Shown one piece after another: positions 20,612-31,028 of a stretch of DNA of 64,000 nucleotides. The notes below the pieces were generated by a model that did no database searches, was not told where the DNA came from, and saw only the letters and a program-made list of their open reading frames with translations. The stretch is taken from contig CM007320.1 of NCBI GenBank assembly GCA_000333855.2, positions 2,833,684 to 2,897,683 of the forward strand, in the 5' to 3' direction. Origin of the DNA: Endotrypanum monterogeii (taxonomy: Eukaryota; Euglenozoa; Kinetoplastea; Trypanosomatida; Trypanosomatidae). Each line of letters starts with the position of its first letter. The stretch's first letter is position 1. Made by a program: the position numbers and the translations under genes.

Positions 20612-23404
20612 ATGATGTCCATCGAGACTCGAAATGCTGTGAAGCATTATGAGTTGTCTCAGAATGCCCTTTTGAGAAGTATATTGCCTGGTGGGCTTCT
20701 CGAGTCTCTGCGAGTACAGAAACGCTGCGAAGCCCTTCTGGTTCCACGACAGGCATCGCTTGAGGTCGTTGATATCGCTCGCTACTTCGTCGCCACATCA
20801 CAACGTTCGTCGTCCACTCTGACTGTGGGACTCCAGCCACCGGTCAGGGATCTGTCCGGTGACGGAGAGGAGGAGGTAGAGAAAGACAGTGAAAACAAAG
20901 CGAAGACAAGCAGTACATCCGATGCAGCAGGAACCCCCTGCGTAACATTTCCGCCTGAGAACGCCGATGCCTTCAAAGCTGCGCTCGCTCGCTTTCTCGA
21001 TTACCACCTCCTTCAATTCGACAGCCTAGCAAACTCCGAGTTCATCAATCTCATCGGCCAGCGAGGTGCTTTTGCCGAGGACCTGGACCACGTGAAGCGA
21101 TTTGGCTTCGTTGGAAAAATTGCTGTCGTCGCTGATGCCGACGCTCTTCTGCCGATGCAGAAGAGTGTCAACAGTGTCCATACCGCGTCGGAGGCGGGCT
21201 CCGCTTCCTGCTGCCTTTCGTCTCTACAGATATTCATCATTGACCAACCCCTGATGGACGCGAATGAAATCAGCTTCATCCGAAACACACTGCGCAAACT
21301 CACTGTCTCTTCAGCGCCAAGGATCTTGGAGAGTGAAAGGGTGACGCAGTCCGCAGTCAGCCCAGCAGGCATATCGGTGCTAATGGAAGACGCTAATGCT
21401 GCAATTATCCCCGCGTCGTTACATTCGATCTCGAAACACGTCAACTCCTCGGCATTGACGTCAACCCGCGTAGCTCAGAGGCTCTCGAGAGATGGTCGAG
21501 AACATGAGATGCTTGAGGAATCTTTTGCAGAGACTATCGTGATTGAAGACTTCGAGGATGAGCCTCCCGAGGATCCTGATTTAGAGGCCTACGTGAGCAA
21601 GTACACACACATCAGCGAGCGCCAGCGTGAGCGCCAGTCGATCGAATCCAGGTCTACCGAGAACACAGCGGCACGCGCTGGTAGCAGTGATGGTTTGGAA
21701 AGTCCAGTCTGTGGCGCGCCGCCTCCCGCTACGTCGTGCTCTTGTGTGCAAGAAACCCAGGCGAATCCCGCGGTTGTCACCCTCAGTGATCAAAAGTTTT
21801 TATGCAGGAGTCCTACAGCCGCATCAGATCCGACGACTATTCTTCATGCCAACGTGCTCCGCCATGAGTATAGTCGTGAATGCATCAAGGACTACCGTCG
21901 CGTAGTAGCCGCAGACAACGAAATCGACTACGATGTGTTTGAACGGATCATGGGGTTGCGGTGCTCGACTTCACTGGCTAAAATGCTCAGCGAGTACGTG
22001 TCCAAAAACCAGCAACTGCTCCAGCCTATTATTTATAACCCCGGGTACAATAGTTTCATTGGGAGGTGCCACGCAGAGCTAGGCCACGTCAAGTACATTA
22101 TCGAAGACAAAAGGCGAATGTCAGCGGTGAAAGAGGGTATCGAGCGGTACACCACGACAAGACTCTACCGTCAACTGTTTAACGTGTGCGAGAGTGAGAA
22201 GCGCGCGAACTCGCTACTGCAGCAGAAGCTTCTGCGACTGGAAAACATGTCCCCAGCACGTTTGGATGCGATGCCAGAGGTGGAGCGGCACCACGTCTGG
22301 GGGCAGGCGATGTTCGAGTTGGATGGCATGGACTTCTTCAAATCCCCGCGGGAAAAGCTCCGGTGTGGGATGCGGGCTTGTGAGCTTCTTAGTCTCGCCG
22401 TGGGTGATGTTCTCCGACAGCGGCGCAGTGTACTAAAAGTGAATCAGGGCCGCACCACTGCCACCTCCACCAACCCCGGTGGTGTCCCACTGGCGTTCGG
22501 TGCCGATGAATTTCTGCCCTGCTTTCTGCTGCTCGTACTGCGCGCCAGACCGCTAAACTTTGTGCACAACGTCTGCTATATTGAAAAGTTTCGCTACCAC
22601 ACACTCATGTCTCCCGAGGAGTCGTACTGCTTAGCGACGATGCAGTCCTCGCTGGTCTTCTGGCAGAACTGTCAGGACGATGGACAGATGCTCCCTATGG
22701 AGGCGACGGGCAGTGCGCCTGGTGGCGGGGCCTCACCGTCGCATGCCGCTGGTACACTCACCCTCCATGCAGTAGCCAGCAGACCTTCACCACATGCAGA
22801 AAAAATGAGGCAAAAGCACCCACCCCCACGGATGACAGAGGAAGATCTGCTGCCTTCTGTGCGACAGGCATCTATGTCTCGTCGCCAACAAGTTACCGGC
22901 GCGAACAGTAATCAGCAGAGTAGTGGAGCAGCCGCCCTACTCCCGAACGGAGATGTGAAGACCCAGGAAAGGTCGCCAACGGTGCTCGAGGTACTGTTTG
23001 GGTGGACCAACCGCCAGTCAACTCCCATCGACAATGAACGCAGCCTCGGGGATGAGAAAAGTGCGTTGAACGGCATCTCGGCACAGCGCCCGGGGGCGGG
23101 CAGGTCGAGTTCCCTCCCCGTCCCGGGACTGGCTGCCCACCAGTTACCGCCGCGAGGTACCGTGATCGCGTCCGAATCCGCTGTCCCGCAGGCGAAGGTG
23201 GTTCGTGGTTCGAGCGTCACGCTCCACCACCCCACTGCATCAGCACCATCGCTTTCCCTGGAACACAGTGCTCCGAGCGGTTCCACCCGTGAGCGAGTGC
23301 GCGAGATTCTGGTCACGCAAAACAAAGGCTTTGATAAGCTCACCCTCAGCGAACTGCAGCTGATTGTCGAGGAGGCCCGTCGACTTTTACGGGAACGAAG
23401 GTAG
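20612..23404 (+). CDS. VPS9-domain protein, probable Rab5-type guanine nucleotide exchange factor
   Basis: A 930-residue protein. A VPS9 domain lies at about residues 490-690. Its core reads ADEFLPCFLLLVLRARP, then NVCYIEKFRYHTLMSPEESYCLATMQSSLVFW. Asp632 and Tyr672 occupy the positions of the invariant Asp and Tyr of VPS9 domains, 40 residues apart as in Rabex-5. The preceding helical bundle (RLDAMPEVERHHVWGQAMFELDGMDFF...PREKL) also fits. VPS9 proteins load GTP onto Rab5-family GTPases in early endocytic traffic, so a role in endosomal transport is inferred. The N-terminal third and the ~200 residues after the domain are low-complexity (Ser, Pro, Gln). The C-terminus ends in a short charged coiled coil. 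The ATG used follows a strong acceptor by 36 bases. Confidence 0.85.
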   Translation: MMSIETRNAVKHYELSQNALLRSILPGGLLESLRVQKRCEALLVPRQASLEVVDIARYFVATSQRSSSTLTVGLQPPVRDLSGDGEEEVEKDSENKAKTSSTSDAAGTPCVTFPPENADAFKAALARFLDYHLLQFDSLANSEFINLIGQRGAFAEDLDHVKRFGFVGKIAVVADADALLPMQKSVNSVHTASEAGSASCCLSSLQIFIIDQPLMDANEISFIRNTLRKLTVSSAPRILESERVTQSAVSPAGISVLMEDANAAIIPASLHSISKHVNSSALTSTRVAQRLSRDGREHEMLEESFAETIVIEDFEDEPPEDPDLEAYVSKYTHISERQRERQSIESRSTENTAARAGSSDGLESPVCGAPPPATSCSCVQETQANPAVVTLSDQKFLCRSPTAASDPTTILHANVLRHEYSRECIKDYRRVVAADNEIDYDVFERIMGLRCSTSLAKMLSEYVSKNQQLLQPIIYNPGYNSFIGRCHAELGHVKYIIEDKRRMSAVKEGIERYTTTRLYRQLFNVCESEKRANSLLQQKLLRLENMSPARLDAMPEVERHHVWGQAMFELDGMDFFKSPREKLRCGMRACELLSLAVGDVLRQRRSVLKVNQGRTTATSTNPGGVPLAFGADEFLPCFLLLVLRARPLNFVHNVCYIEKFRYHTLMSPEESYCLATMQSSLVFWQNCQDDGQMLPMEATGSAPGGGASPSHAAGTLTLHAVASRPSPHAEKMRQKHPPPRMTEEDLLPSVRQASMSRRQQVTGANSNQQSSGAAALLPNGDVKTQERSPTVLEVLFGWTNRQSTPIDNERSLGDEKSALNGISAQRPGAGRSSSLPVPGLAAHQLPPRGTVIASESAVPQAKVVRGSSVTLHHPTASAPSLSLEHSAPSGSTRERVREILVTQNKGFDKLTLSELQLIVEEARRLLRERR

Positions 23405-24493
23405 AGAGAGGAGGATAGGTCTGCCAATGTGTCCTCGTATAGCGTGTCGGTTTATTTCTTTCTTTCTGCCGTCGTCCTCGTTCCTCTCTTGCTGCTAAGC
23501 TGAAAGAAGGAGGGAAAAAAAAAATTACGAAAAACAAAAAGAATAAGACATATATACGTGGCACTGTCAGGGGAGAAGTGAACCGTTGGGTATGTGGTGT
23601 TGCTAAGCGTCATAGTTTTCTTGAATGCATCTTATCATCTTGCTGCAAAGCGAATGCTAGCGTTTGTCTATTTCGCCCCCCTCCCCCCGGCTCTTCCTCA
23701 CACCTTCCTGCACTGCCGTGTCGTTTCTCAAAGCTGTTCTGATTGCTTGCTTTTCGCTATCAACGTGCCTTTGCTCTGGGATTCTCTGCACGTTCCTTTT
23801 CTGTACTTGATGTTAGCGCGTCTGGGTGGAAAGAAGTGACAGTCAGCGGCTTACTGTCTCATGTAATCTCAACAGCTTTTCAAGTAGTGGTGCTCTCCTC
23901 ATGCTCGCACGGTGCATCTCGATCTGAAGCTCGTCGTAGCTCCATTGTCCTTCATTACAACTTCCAATTGAGATGTTTCTGGTCCGCCTTTCCCCACAGG
24001 AAGAGAAGGAGAGCTGTTTTTTTTTTTTTTGCCTCCGAGTAACACCCCATGTATCGCGTTCGTCCTTACTCTAGCTTTATGGATGTGGGTTCACCTGAAG
24101 TGTTTCTGTTAATATTCAACTGGTGTGGATGTGCGCTTGTTCTTTTTTTTTTCTGCTGAAAGGGAATAATCTGTTTGTAGTTCTTGTAATTGTTTCTCCC
24201 TCGCCGCCACCGTTGCCCATCCCCATTTCTAATACTACCACCACCACCTCACTTGATGGATTGTTCATTGACGAGATCAAGGTACCCAGCTCGTGAAAGG
24301 GATACACACACAGTACTCTGTCTCCTCCTCCAGACTTTACGATATACTGTGGTTGCTACGAAGCGCAGCGATGATCGCGTTTCACTGCGCCTTGCTCATG
24401 TTTTTGTAGTAGATCGAAATTTAATGTACCTCGCTCTATTCATTGAAACAAAACACCCATAAACAGAGAGGAAGTAAAGGTGAGCAAGACAAA

Positions 24494-24540
24494 ACACACA
24501 CACATATATATATACATATAATATATATATATATATACAT
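24494..24540. repeat. (CA)n-(TA)n microsatellite
   Basis: CA units followed by interrupted TA units. Intergenic. Confidence 0.85.
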
Positions 24541-24694
24541 ATCTCCGTCGGTGTGCGGACGAGATTTTCGCTATTTTTTTTTCCCTCGCTCCTCTCTTCA
24601 ATTCCCCCACGTCCGCCCTCTACCAGTCGGTAAATTTCCCTTGCACCTTCTCCTGTCGTTTCACCCCTTCGTCTCTCTATTTATTCATTTGCCT

Positions 24695-24757
24695 GTATAT
24701 ACATGTATATATATATACATGTATATATATTTGTGTATGTGTATGTATATGTATATC
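24695..24757. repeat. Degenerate TATA/TATG microsatellite
   Basis: Alternating TA with regular CATG and GTATG interruptions. Intergenic. Confidence 0.8.
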
Positions 24758-25156
24758 CTTTTTGGTTGCCTTTCGACGTGCGCTCGGTTTCACACGCGCG
24801 CGTTCAAACTCACATGAGCAAATACCAGCGCCCAAAATAGGGTAGTATAGTGAACATACATCGCTGTGTTTGTGAAGATCATACACGTCTGTTCGGATAT
24901 CGTAATAGCTTTGAGTTAACACTGCAATCTTTTACACAGTGTGGTGAAAGAGCAACAAGTGTGTATTTGATCGTTTGTGGACAACCATAAGCAAAGAAAA
25001 AGAAAATACGAAAAGAACAACAGACCCCTGCCCTGCACACACACACACATACTATATATATTTGTTTTTATATTTTCTTTTCAAATATTTTGCATGCTTT
25101 GCTGCAGACCACTTGTTTTATTGACCCATCGAATCGTAAGCACACCTCTACGTACT

Positions 25157-25480
25157 ATGACGGGCCAGCAGACACTTGAGCAGATGGCGAAGCTGGAAGA
25201 GCGCGCGACGGCCGCTGAAAATCAGCTGCGCGCTTTAAAGCAACACCTCGAAAGTGGTGCAAGTGCTGCTGTGAGCAGTGGAGACCTCGAGTCCCGCTTA
25301 CGGGAGCTGCAGAAGCTTCTCGACGCGGATCGCGAGGAATGCGAGACAATCCGGGCCCAGAGGGACGAACTTAAAGAGCAAAACGCCCGTCTTCATGCGG
25401 AGGTGCTGAAGGGCGAATATCGTATCAAGCACTTACTGCGTACCATCCATGAGATTGAGAAAGGTGTCGCTCCGCAGTGA
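25157..25480 (+). CDS. Small coiled-coil protein (107 residues), unknown function
   Basis: A 107-residue, highly charged, Leu/Glu/Arg/Lys-rich protein, almost entirely predicted helix. Heptad-like leucines run from EQMAKLEERATAAENQLRAL (about 9-28) and again from DLESRLRELQKLLDADREECETI (about 42-65) to the C-terminal YRIKHLLRTIHEIEKG. A short Gly/Ser/Ala linker (about residues 33-42) separates the two helices. I do not recognise the family. It may be a small subunit or adaptor of a larger assembly. The ATG at 25157 is chosen because the best acceptor (AG at 25107) lies downstream of the alternative ATG at 25094. The alternative would add 21 residues that look like a mitochondrial presequence (MLCCRPLVLLTHRIVST), so dual localisation by alternative splicing is conceivable. 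Confidence 0.72.
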   Translation: MTGQQTLEQMAKLEERATAAENQLRALKQHLESGASAAVSSGDLESRLRELQKLLDADREECETIRAQRDELKEQNARLHAEVLKGEYRIKHLLRTIHEIEKGVAPQ

Positions 25481-26304
25481 GGTTAATTCGACAGCTGGAA
25501 CAACACGGAGACAGAGAAAAAAAAATTTAAGATAGCGCTTCCCCCTTGGTACTCGAGGCGGAGGATCGTGGGGACTAGGTAAAATCCCAGGGAGACATTT
25601 GGCTACCTGTCATCTACGTACGCAAACACATGGGGGGCGATCTTTTATTTTTCTTCTCTCAAAAAAAAAACAAAAAAAGAGACTAAGCATTCAAGTATAC
25701 CTTTTTTTTTTCGCATGTGGGCGATCTCGGTGCGAAGGATTTCGTGTGTGTGTGTGTGTGTGTGTGCGTGTGTGCAGCGATTCCCTCTACTGCGATGACG
25801 GGAGGGCGCTCGCTTTAAACAGAGAAATTGTCTCAATCATGGTGCAATCTTTTTCTCGCGATCCTGGATTTTGATCACAGCAGCGCAAGGTTCATCGCAG
25901 ATGGGTACTCATCACCTTTTCACCATGTGTCCCTCCACCACTAGTCATATAGTCCATGGTCACGGATGCCTTTGTGCTCCTCGCACCGGTGTTCAAGAAA
26001 CTCGGAGTCGCGTGATCGTTTTTTTTTTTTTCTAGATGCTGTCCTGGCCACAAGAACCGAGTCGCGGTTCTGTTATGAGCATCCGCTCGATTTGTTCCAC
26101 GACAAGAAAGCACGCGTCAGTCTCTACCCCACTCCCTTGCTGTAGATACTTCAATATGTTGAGTATTGGTACTCTTCTTTCCCCTCCTCCGCTTCTACGA
26201 CTATTTTTTGTTTCTTTCGGTTGCCGCTGCTGCCGCCTTACTTTCAACGTCACCGCACTCATTAGGGGCCATCCTTCTCCTTTTTTGTTGTTGTTGTTGC
26301 ACTC
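25481..26304. other. Intergenic region, no gene seen
   Basis: A GT repeat lies at 25744-25774. The acceptor for cytochrome b5 is probably AG at 26264-26265, after a pyrimidine-rich stretch (26175-26263). A second tract with (TTG)n at 26285-26300 runs into CTCATGCAG. Splicing at that AG would remove the start codon. Confidence 0.55.
25744..25774. repeat. (GT)n microsatellite
   Basis: Tandem GT dinucleotides with a single CG interruption. Intergenic. Confidence 0.85.
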
Positions 26305-26544
26305 ATGCAGGAATATACGCGTGATGAGGTGGCGAAACACTGTGTCCCCAAAGACTTTTGGACGATAGTAGATGGAAAGGTTTATTCTTTCGATGTTGAG
26401 TTTATCACCACTCTTCACCCTGGCGGTCTGGGCATCGTGGAGGCGGCCGGCAAGGATAGTTCCTCGATGTTTCACGAGCACCACAATTATGAAAACGTGA
26501 AAAGCATTCTCGATCGGTATTGCATTGGTAAGCTAAGCGAATAG
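26305..26544 (+). CDS. Cytochrome b5-like heme-binding protein
   Basis: A 79-residue single-domain cytochrome b5. It starts YTRDEVAKHCVPKDFWTIVDGKVYSF, a standard b5 N-terminus. The first heme ligand is His38 in HPGG. The second is probably His59 or His60 in FHEHHNY, slightly closer to HPGG than usual, which implies a short deletion between the ligands. The domain closes with ILDRYCIGKL, matching the family's final strand and helix. There is no C-terminal membrane anchor, so this is a soluble form, slightly shorter than the ~85-residue core. Soluble b5 proteins carry electrons to desaturases, hydroxylases or other oxidoreductases; the partner cannot be told from here. Confidence 0.9.
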   Translation: MQEYTRDEVAKHCVPKDFWTIVDGKVYSFDVEFITTLHPGGLGIVEAAGKDSSSMFHEHHNYENVKSILDRYCIGKLSE

Positions 26545-27988
26545 GGTTTATTTTCCTGTTTTCACGGGTGGTGGTGCCGCTATCGCAAAGAGAGTTGCTT
26601 TGACTTTCCCACAAGACAGACTGTTGGAGGCGAATTCATTTACCTGCAGCTTCTTGACTTGTCCTGTGTCTGCCGGTGTGAGAATCGAATTTTATTCGTC
26701 GCGGATGGAAGTGAATGATTTCACAACGGCCCTGTGAATAGTTACCCCGATCCCTTTACCCCGCACAGGTGCTGGTGTGCCCCTTCCAACAATGAGGGGA
26801 CCTTGTCATTGATGTAGTGAATGCTGTATCCTGCACAGCATTAGTGAAGTTTTTGTTTCTTTTTCTGCTGCTTTCTCTTCCTCTTCTTCACAGGATGAAG
26901 CACACGAACGCACTGCCAAAAAAAAAAAAAAGAATCTCAAGCCCCGTGCTGTACGGTCAGAAAAAGAGGCCGTGATGAACGGGTAGTGGACGTGAGAACT
27001 GGTTTCAGAGGGTGTTGTACGGGCTACCAATGTCAAACAATCTTGATGCGGGTTGGCGTGACAATGTTTTTGTCGATTTTGTACGACTACATTTATTCCT
27101 CGTTGGATTGAAAAATAAAAGCGCGTACACACATCCTTTGTGCGCTCGCTTCACGGGATTGGAAATTATCTGCTGCTTCGTGTGGTCATTGCTTCACCAC
27201 CACCGATGCAGTTCACTCCTTCAAGAGTTGTGCACGGTGACGCCAAACTGCAAGAGGTGCTAGCATACATATATATATATACATATATATGTATATATGT
27301 ATATATTTATACATCCAGTTCCCACGACAGTAGTGACGGGCAGATTTATTTTTTAACTTTTTACCCGTTTGTTTTTCTTTTCACTGAAATCGTGGATGTC
27401 TGCACGCGTAGGTGTTTTTTATGTTTTTGTATACAATGAAACAAAAAAAAACATATCTAGTGGTTTTTCTACCCTATGGGCATAGGTCCTGTATGGCCTT
27501 ACGGCCGCCGTTATCGTTTTAAGCGAAAGGTGCGACCCTCGAATTTTAAACGGCTCAATTTGAGAAAACAAATTCCCGTGTCTCGAACATTTTCTTCTTT
27601 TCTCCTAATCCCTTTGTTCTACGCTCAAAGTGACCCCCCCCCTCCCTTCCTCTTCTGTCTTCTCCTGTAACTCAAGGCAAAAGAGATGTGAGTCACCAAA
27701 CAACGCCAAGGCGACCGAGGGTGTTCTTTTTTTCTTTTTTTTCTTTGAAGACTATTTGTCGATTTTTCTATTTTCGATTCTTCGCGAGGTGCGCTGTTGA
27801 ACAATCCTTTTTTTTTTACCTGATGGTAAGTGTTCCCCAGGCAGAAGTGCTTGGGGGAGCGGAGCATTGTGCTTATTTCGTACGAGACTCCCCGACGTTT
27901 GTTTTTAGCCAGCTTTGTGCACACGTTTGAAACCAGTTGATTGATTTTCCGCGTAGCGCTCTTACCCAAGCTTCTTCTTTCCTTCTCT

Positions 27989-28029
<41 letters not shown>
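27989..28029. repeat. (TA)n microsatellite
   Basis: About 40 bases of TA with one CATA interruption. Intergenic. Confidence 0.85.
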
Positions 28030-28032
<3 letters not shown>

Positions 28033-28670
28033 GATATTTGTAATCATGAACACGGGGCGCTGCTGTATAGGAAACGCGAAGGCGTTCCACTCGTCTTGAC
28101 CTCTAATATGTTTTCTGCTCTCTGCTCTCACAGTTTTTCTTTTTTTTGTTTTGCAGTTGACCCTTCGCGGTCATCTACTGCTACAAGAAAAAATACTTAT
28201 CCTCCATGTTCTGGTGAAGAGCTGTCTTGTGATTTCTATTTCACAGCACGCCTAATTTTTACTTCCGCTTCGGAGGGAGTTGGGGGGGGGCCGACAGGAC
28301 AACGAAACTCGAACGCTTCTCACCTCAACCTTTCACATGAGTGCTGAACATAGGATCCAAAGAAGAAGTGACTATATGACACACTGTGTTTCATTCCTAA
28401 CACAGAAGGTGTAAGTGTGTGTGTGTGTGTGTGTGTGGCACTGCTAGAATTATACGCGCGTAAAAAATATCTTTTGCGCTACTATTAAAAAAACAGACGT
28501 CAGGATACAAATGACGAGGCGAATGTCTCGTCTTCTGCAAGATATACTGCCACCCCCCGCTCCTACCACACCCATACTCTCTATCGTTTCCCTCCCCCTT
28601 TTTCTTGTCTTTCTACTTCTACTTTTTACGTTCCTCTCTTCTCCACTCACTCCTATAAAGGGAGGGAATA

Positions 28671-28710
28671 CACACACACATATATATATATATATATACA
28701 TATATGTGTT

Positions 28711-28754
<44 letters not shown>

Positions 28755-28985
28755 NNNNNNNNNNNNNNNNNNNNNNNNNNNNNNNNNNNNNNNNNNNNNN
28801 NNNNNNNNNNNNNNNNNNNNNNNNNNNNNNNNNNNNNNNNNNNNNNNNNNNNNNNNNNNNNACTTTCTTTTCCTTTCGTTTTTACGTTTTCGTTACGTTA
28901 CTGTCGTCGTACCGTACTACTCCGTCCGTTCGGTCCGTACGACGAAACACACATATATATATATATATATATACTATATATGTGT

Positions 28986-29027
<42 letters not shown>
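28671..29027. repeat. (CA)n-(TA)n repeat on both sides of an assembly gap
   Basis: CA then TA units run up to the N run. After it, a second CACACA-TATA block with the same internal order (…TATATGTGTT…) is seen at about 28949-29027. The repeat very probably caused the gap. Confidence 0.8.
28755..28861. other. Assembly gap (107 N)
   Basis: A run of 107 N bases inside a TA microsatellite. Its true length is unknown. The gap does not interrupt any gene I can see. Confidence 0.98.
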
Positions 29028-29028
<1 letters not shown>

Positions 29029-31028
29029 TGATAGTACACACATTTACACGTATAGACAGTTAATACATCATCGTTTTCGTTCGTACGTTCGTCTGTGCCT
29101 GACCCATTTTTTTTTTTGGCGTCGGTGTGCGTACTTGCTGCATCTGTGGCATATATATTTATATACTGTCTACCTCACCGCGAGGGAGCCGCGTACGGAT
29201 TGAGTAGCAAAGTTAACTTTTCTGTTTTTGCTGCTGTTTCCTTTTTTGTGTGAGCGCGTCTTGTCTGAGTGTGCTCAGGTGTGAGCGGTACGCTCACACA
29301 CCCCGAAAAGGGAAGAAAAAAAAAGGGAGAAAGAAACAATACCAAGCAGAATAGGAATCATTGTATATATTTATTTATATATATATATAAATAAGGAAAA
29401 AGGAGGTCTACGCTGACAAAGAGTACAGAGAAATCAAACTGGGGACTTAAAGTCGGGGGGGGGGGCACAGTAGTAAAAACAAAAAAAAAGGGAAAAGAGT
29501 GACCACTACTGTTCGTGTGATATCGTGCGCTAAAAGACAGTGAAGGGAGTTTTACTTGCGCATTCAGTTTAGTTGTTCACTAGGAATCCGTGCACACAAA
29601 ACGGCTTCCGATTGTGCGTGGGTAGTTTCTTTTTCTTTTTGATTTTTCTATGTCCGCCTAGCGTCTTCTTTGGGAACACGCCCACCCCTCCTTTTTCCCC
29701 TCGCGCTGTTGTTCGGCATTTTCTGTGCTTCTCGCCGACGGCATTGCTTGTTTTCTTCCTATCTTTACTCGATTTCCTCGTAGCTTCCTTTGTCCATTTT
29801 TTTATTTTGCCCGTGAGTGCGAGTTCATGTATTTTCTTCTCTGTATTGTCTCGGTAGCCTCTATTTATTCTTCCCTCGTCGCATCTGCTTTGGTGGAGCG
29901 TCAAGTCTGAATTGACGCATAGCGAGAGAACAGGTAGTCCCCCTTTTCTTATTTTCCTGTGTCTTTGGTTGGCTTCTGACCTTTTCTTTTTTCTGCGGTG
30001 GTTCGGAGAGCGTTCTGCTTTCCTGGGCTTTGTTAGCCTTTTTTGGTTATAATATTTCTCCTCAACCTCTTGTATTTTTGCGCCACCCCTCTCGTTTCGT
30101 TTTTTAAATTTTCCCTTTTCTTTTACCTCGCCCTTTTTTTTTTGTCGTGAGTGTGCATATTTCGAAGAAACATAAAATCTCTCCCTTTTTTCTTCAATTT
30201 TTCTAGTCGTGTTTTTCTGCTCGAAAAAATATATATTTTTTCTCCCCTGGTTCACTTCTTTTTTTTTTTTTTTCACTTCTAGTTTTATCCGCTGCCTCTC
30301 TCCTGTCTCTTCCTTTTCACCACTCCTCCAGCTATCGTTTTCGCTTTCACCTCACGGAAGACATCGGATCTGTCCACGACTTCTTTTTCTCCGTTTTTTT
30401 AGTTTCCGAGTTAGTGAGTGGTAGGTACAGGGTCTTGAAGTGCAGCAGGACGCTTTGTCCCCGAGAAGTGTCAAAATCCAGTTCTCTTGTGAGAGGACAG
30501 ATCATCGTCTACCTGAACAGTGTTCACCGTTAACAGAAAAGCTGTGGATGACTCTAGCCTTCACGCTAATCCGATAACGTGAAGCTTTTTCTAGTCTAGT
30601 TTTCTGTCTTTCTGTTTCCGTTCGAGGGGGAAGAGGTGATCGGCATTATTTTGTGTCTTCTTCACCGTGTGTGGTCGTGGCTGATTTTGCTTCGAACGAT
30701 TCCCAATAGGTGTAGAATTGGAGGGACGTAACATATCGGGTGACATCCTCGGAGTACAAAACACTTTGAGAAGCTGCATTCATTGTATAGCGAATCCCAC
30801 ATAAAGGGTTCAAGGATTCAAGGGAAGAGGAAAAAAAAAAACAAGTAGCTGCGGGGTACCGAGAAGATTCCATCGCACAGACGCACGGTTGTGTTTTGTC
30901 AATTTTTTTTGCTCGCTCATTTCCTCTCTTTTTTTTTTTCTCGAGTGCTAAACGACGTTGTGTATTTATTTAAACATTGCTTGCTAATTTTTTTTTCAAC
31001 GAGAAAAATTGATTTGGGAAACGAGGTC

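Larger units (their letters stand above)
23405..25156. other. Intergenic region with microsatellites, no gene seen
   Basis: Contains T-rich tracts, TA/CA repeats at 24494-24540 and 24695-24757, and a T-rich tract at about 25058-25105 ending in CTGCAG with AG at 25106-25107. That acceptor supports the ATG at 25157 rather than an in-frame ATG at 25094. Confidence 0.55.
26545..31028. other. 4.5 kb AT-rich intergenic region with assembly gap
   Basis: No gene is supported. It holds TA microsatellites (27268-27315, 27989-28029, 28671-29027), a run of N at 28755-28861, a GT repeat at about 28415-28438, palindromes at 29279-29299 and 29371-29394, and long T/CT tracts from 29570 to 30420. The tract at 30902-30942 ends in AG at 30944-30945, the probable acceptor for the large membrane-protein gene. 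There is no ATG between that AG and 31029. Confidence 0.6.

Noticed and set aside
26032..26484. 150-codon minus-strand frame over the cytochrome b5 gene
   Set aside because: Overlaps a clearly recognisable cytochrome b5 on the + strand and has no domain itself.
28671..29027. AT-rich repeat as a replication origin or centromere
   Set aside because: TA microsatellites occur throughout the spacers here, and nothing else supports an origin; the gap makes it uninterpretable.
30891..31028. Upstream extension of the 1,769-residue membrane protein
   Set aside because: Hydrophobic residues come from the pyrimidine tract and its splice acceptor at 30945; there is no ATG, so this is leader DNA.
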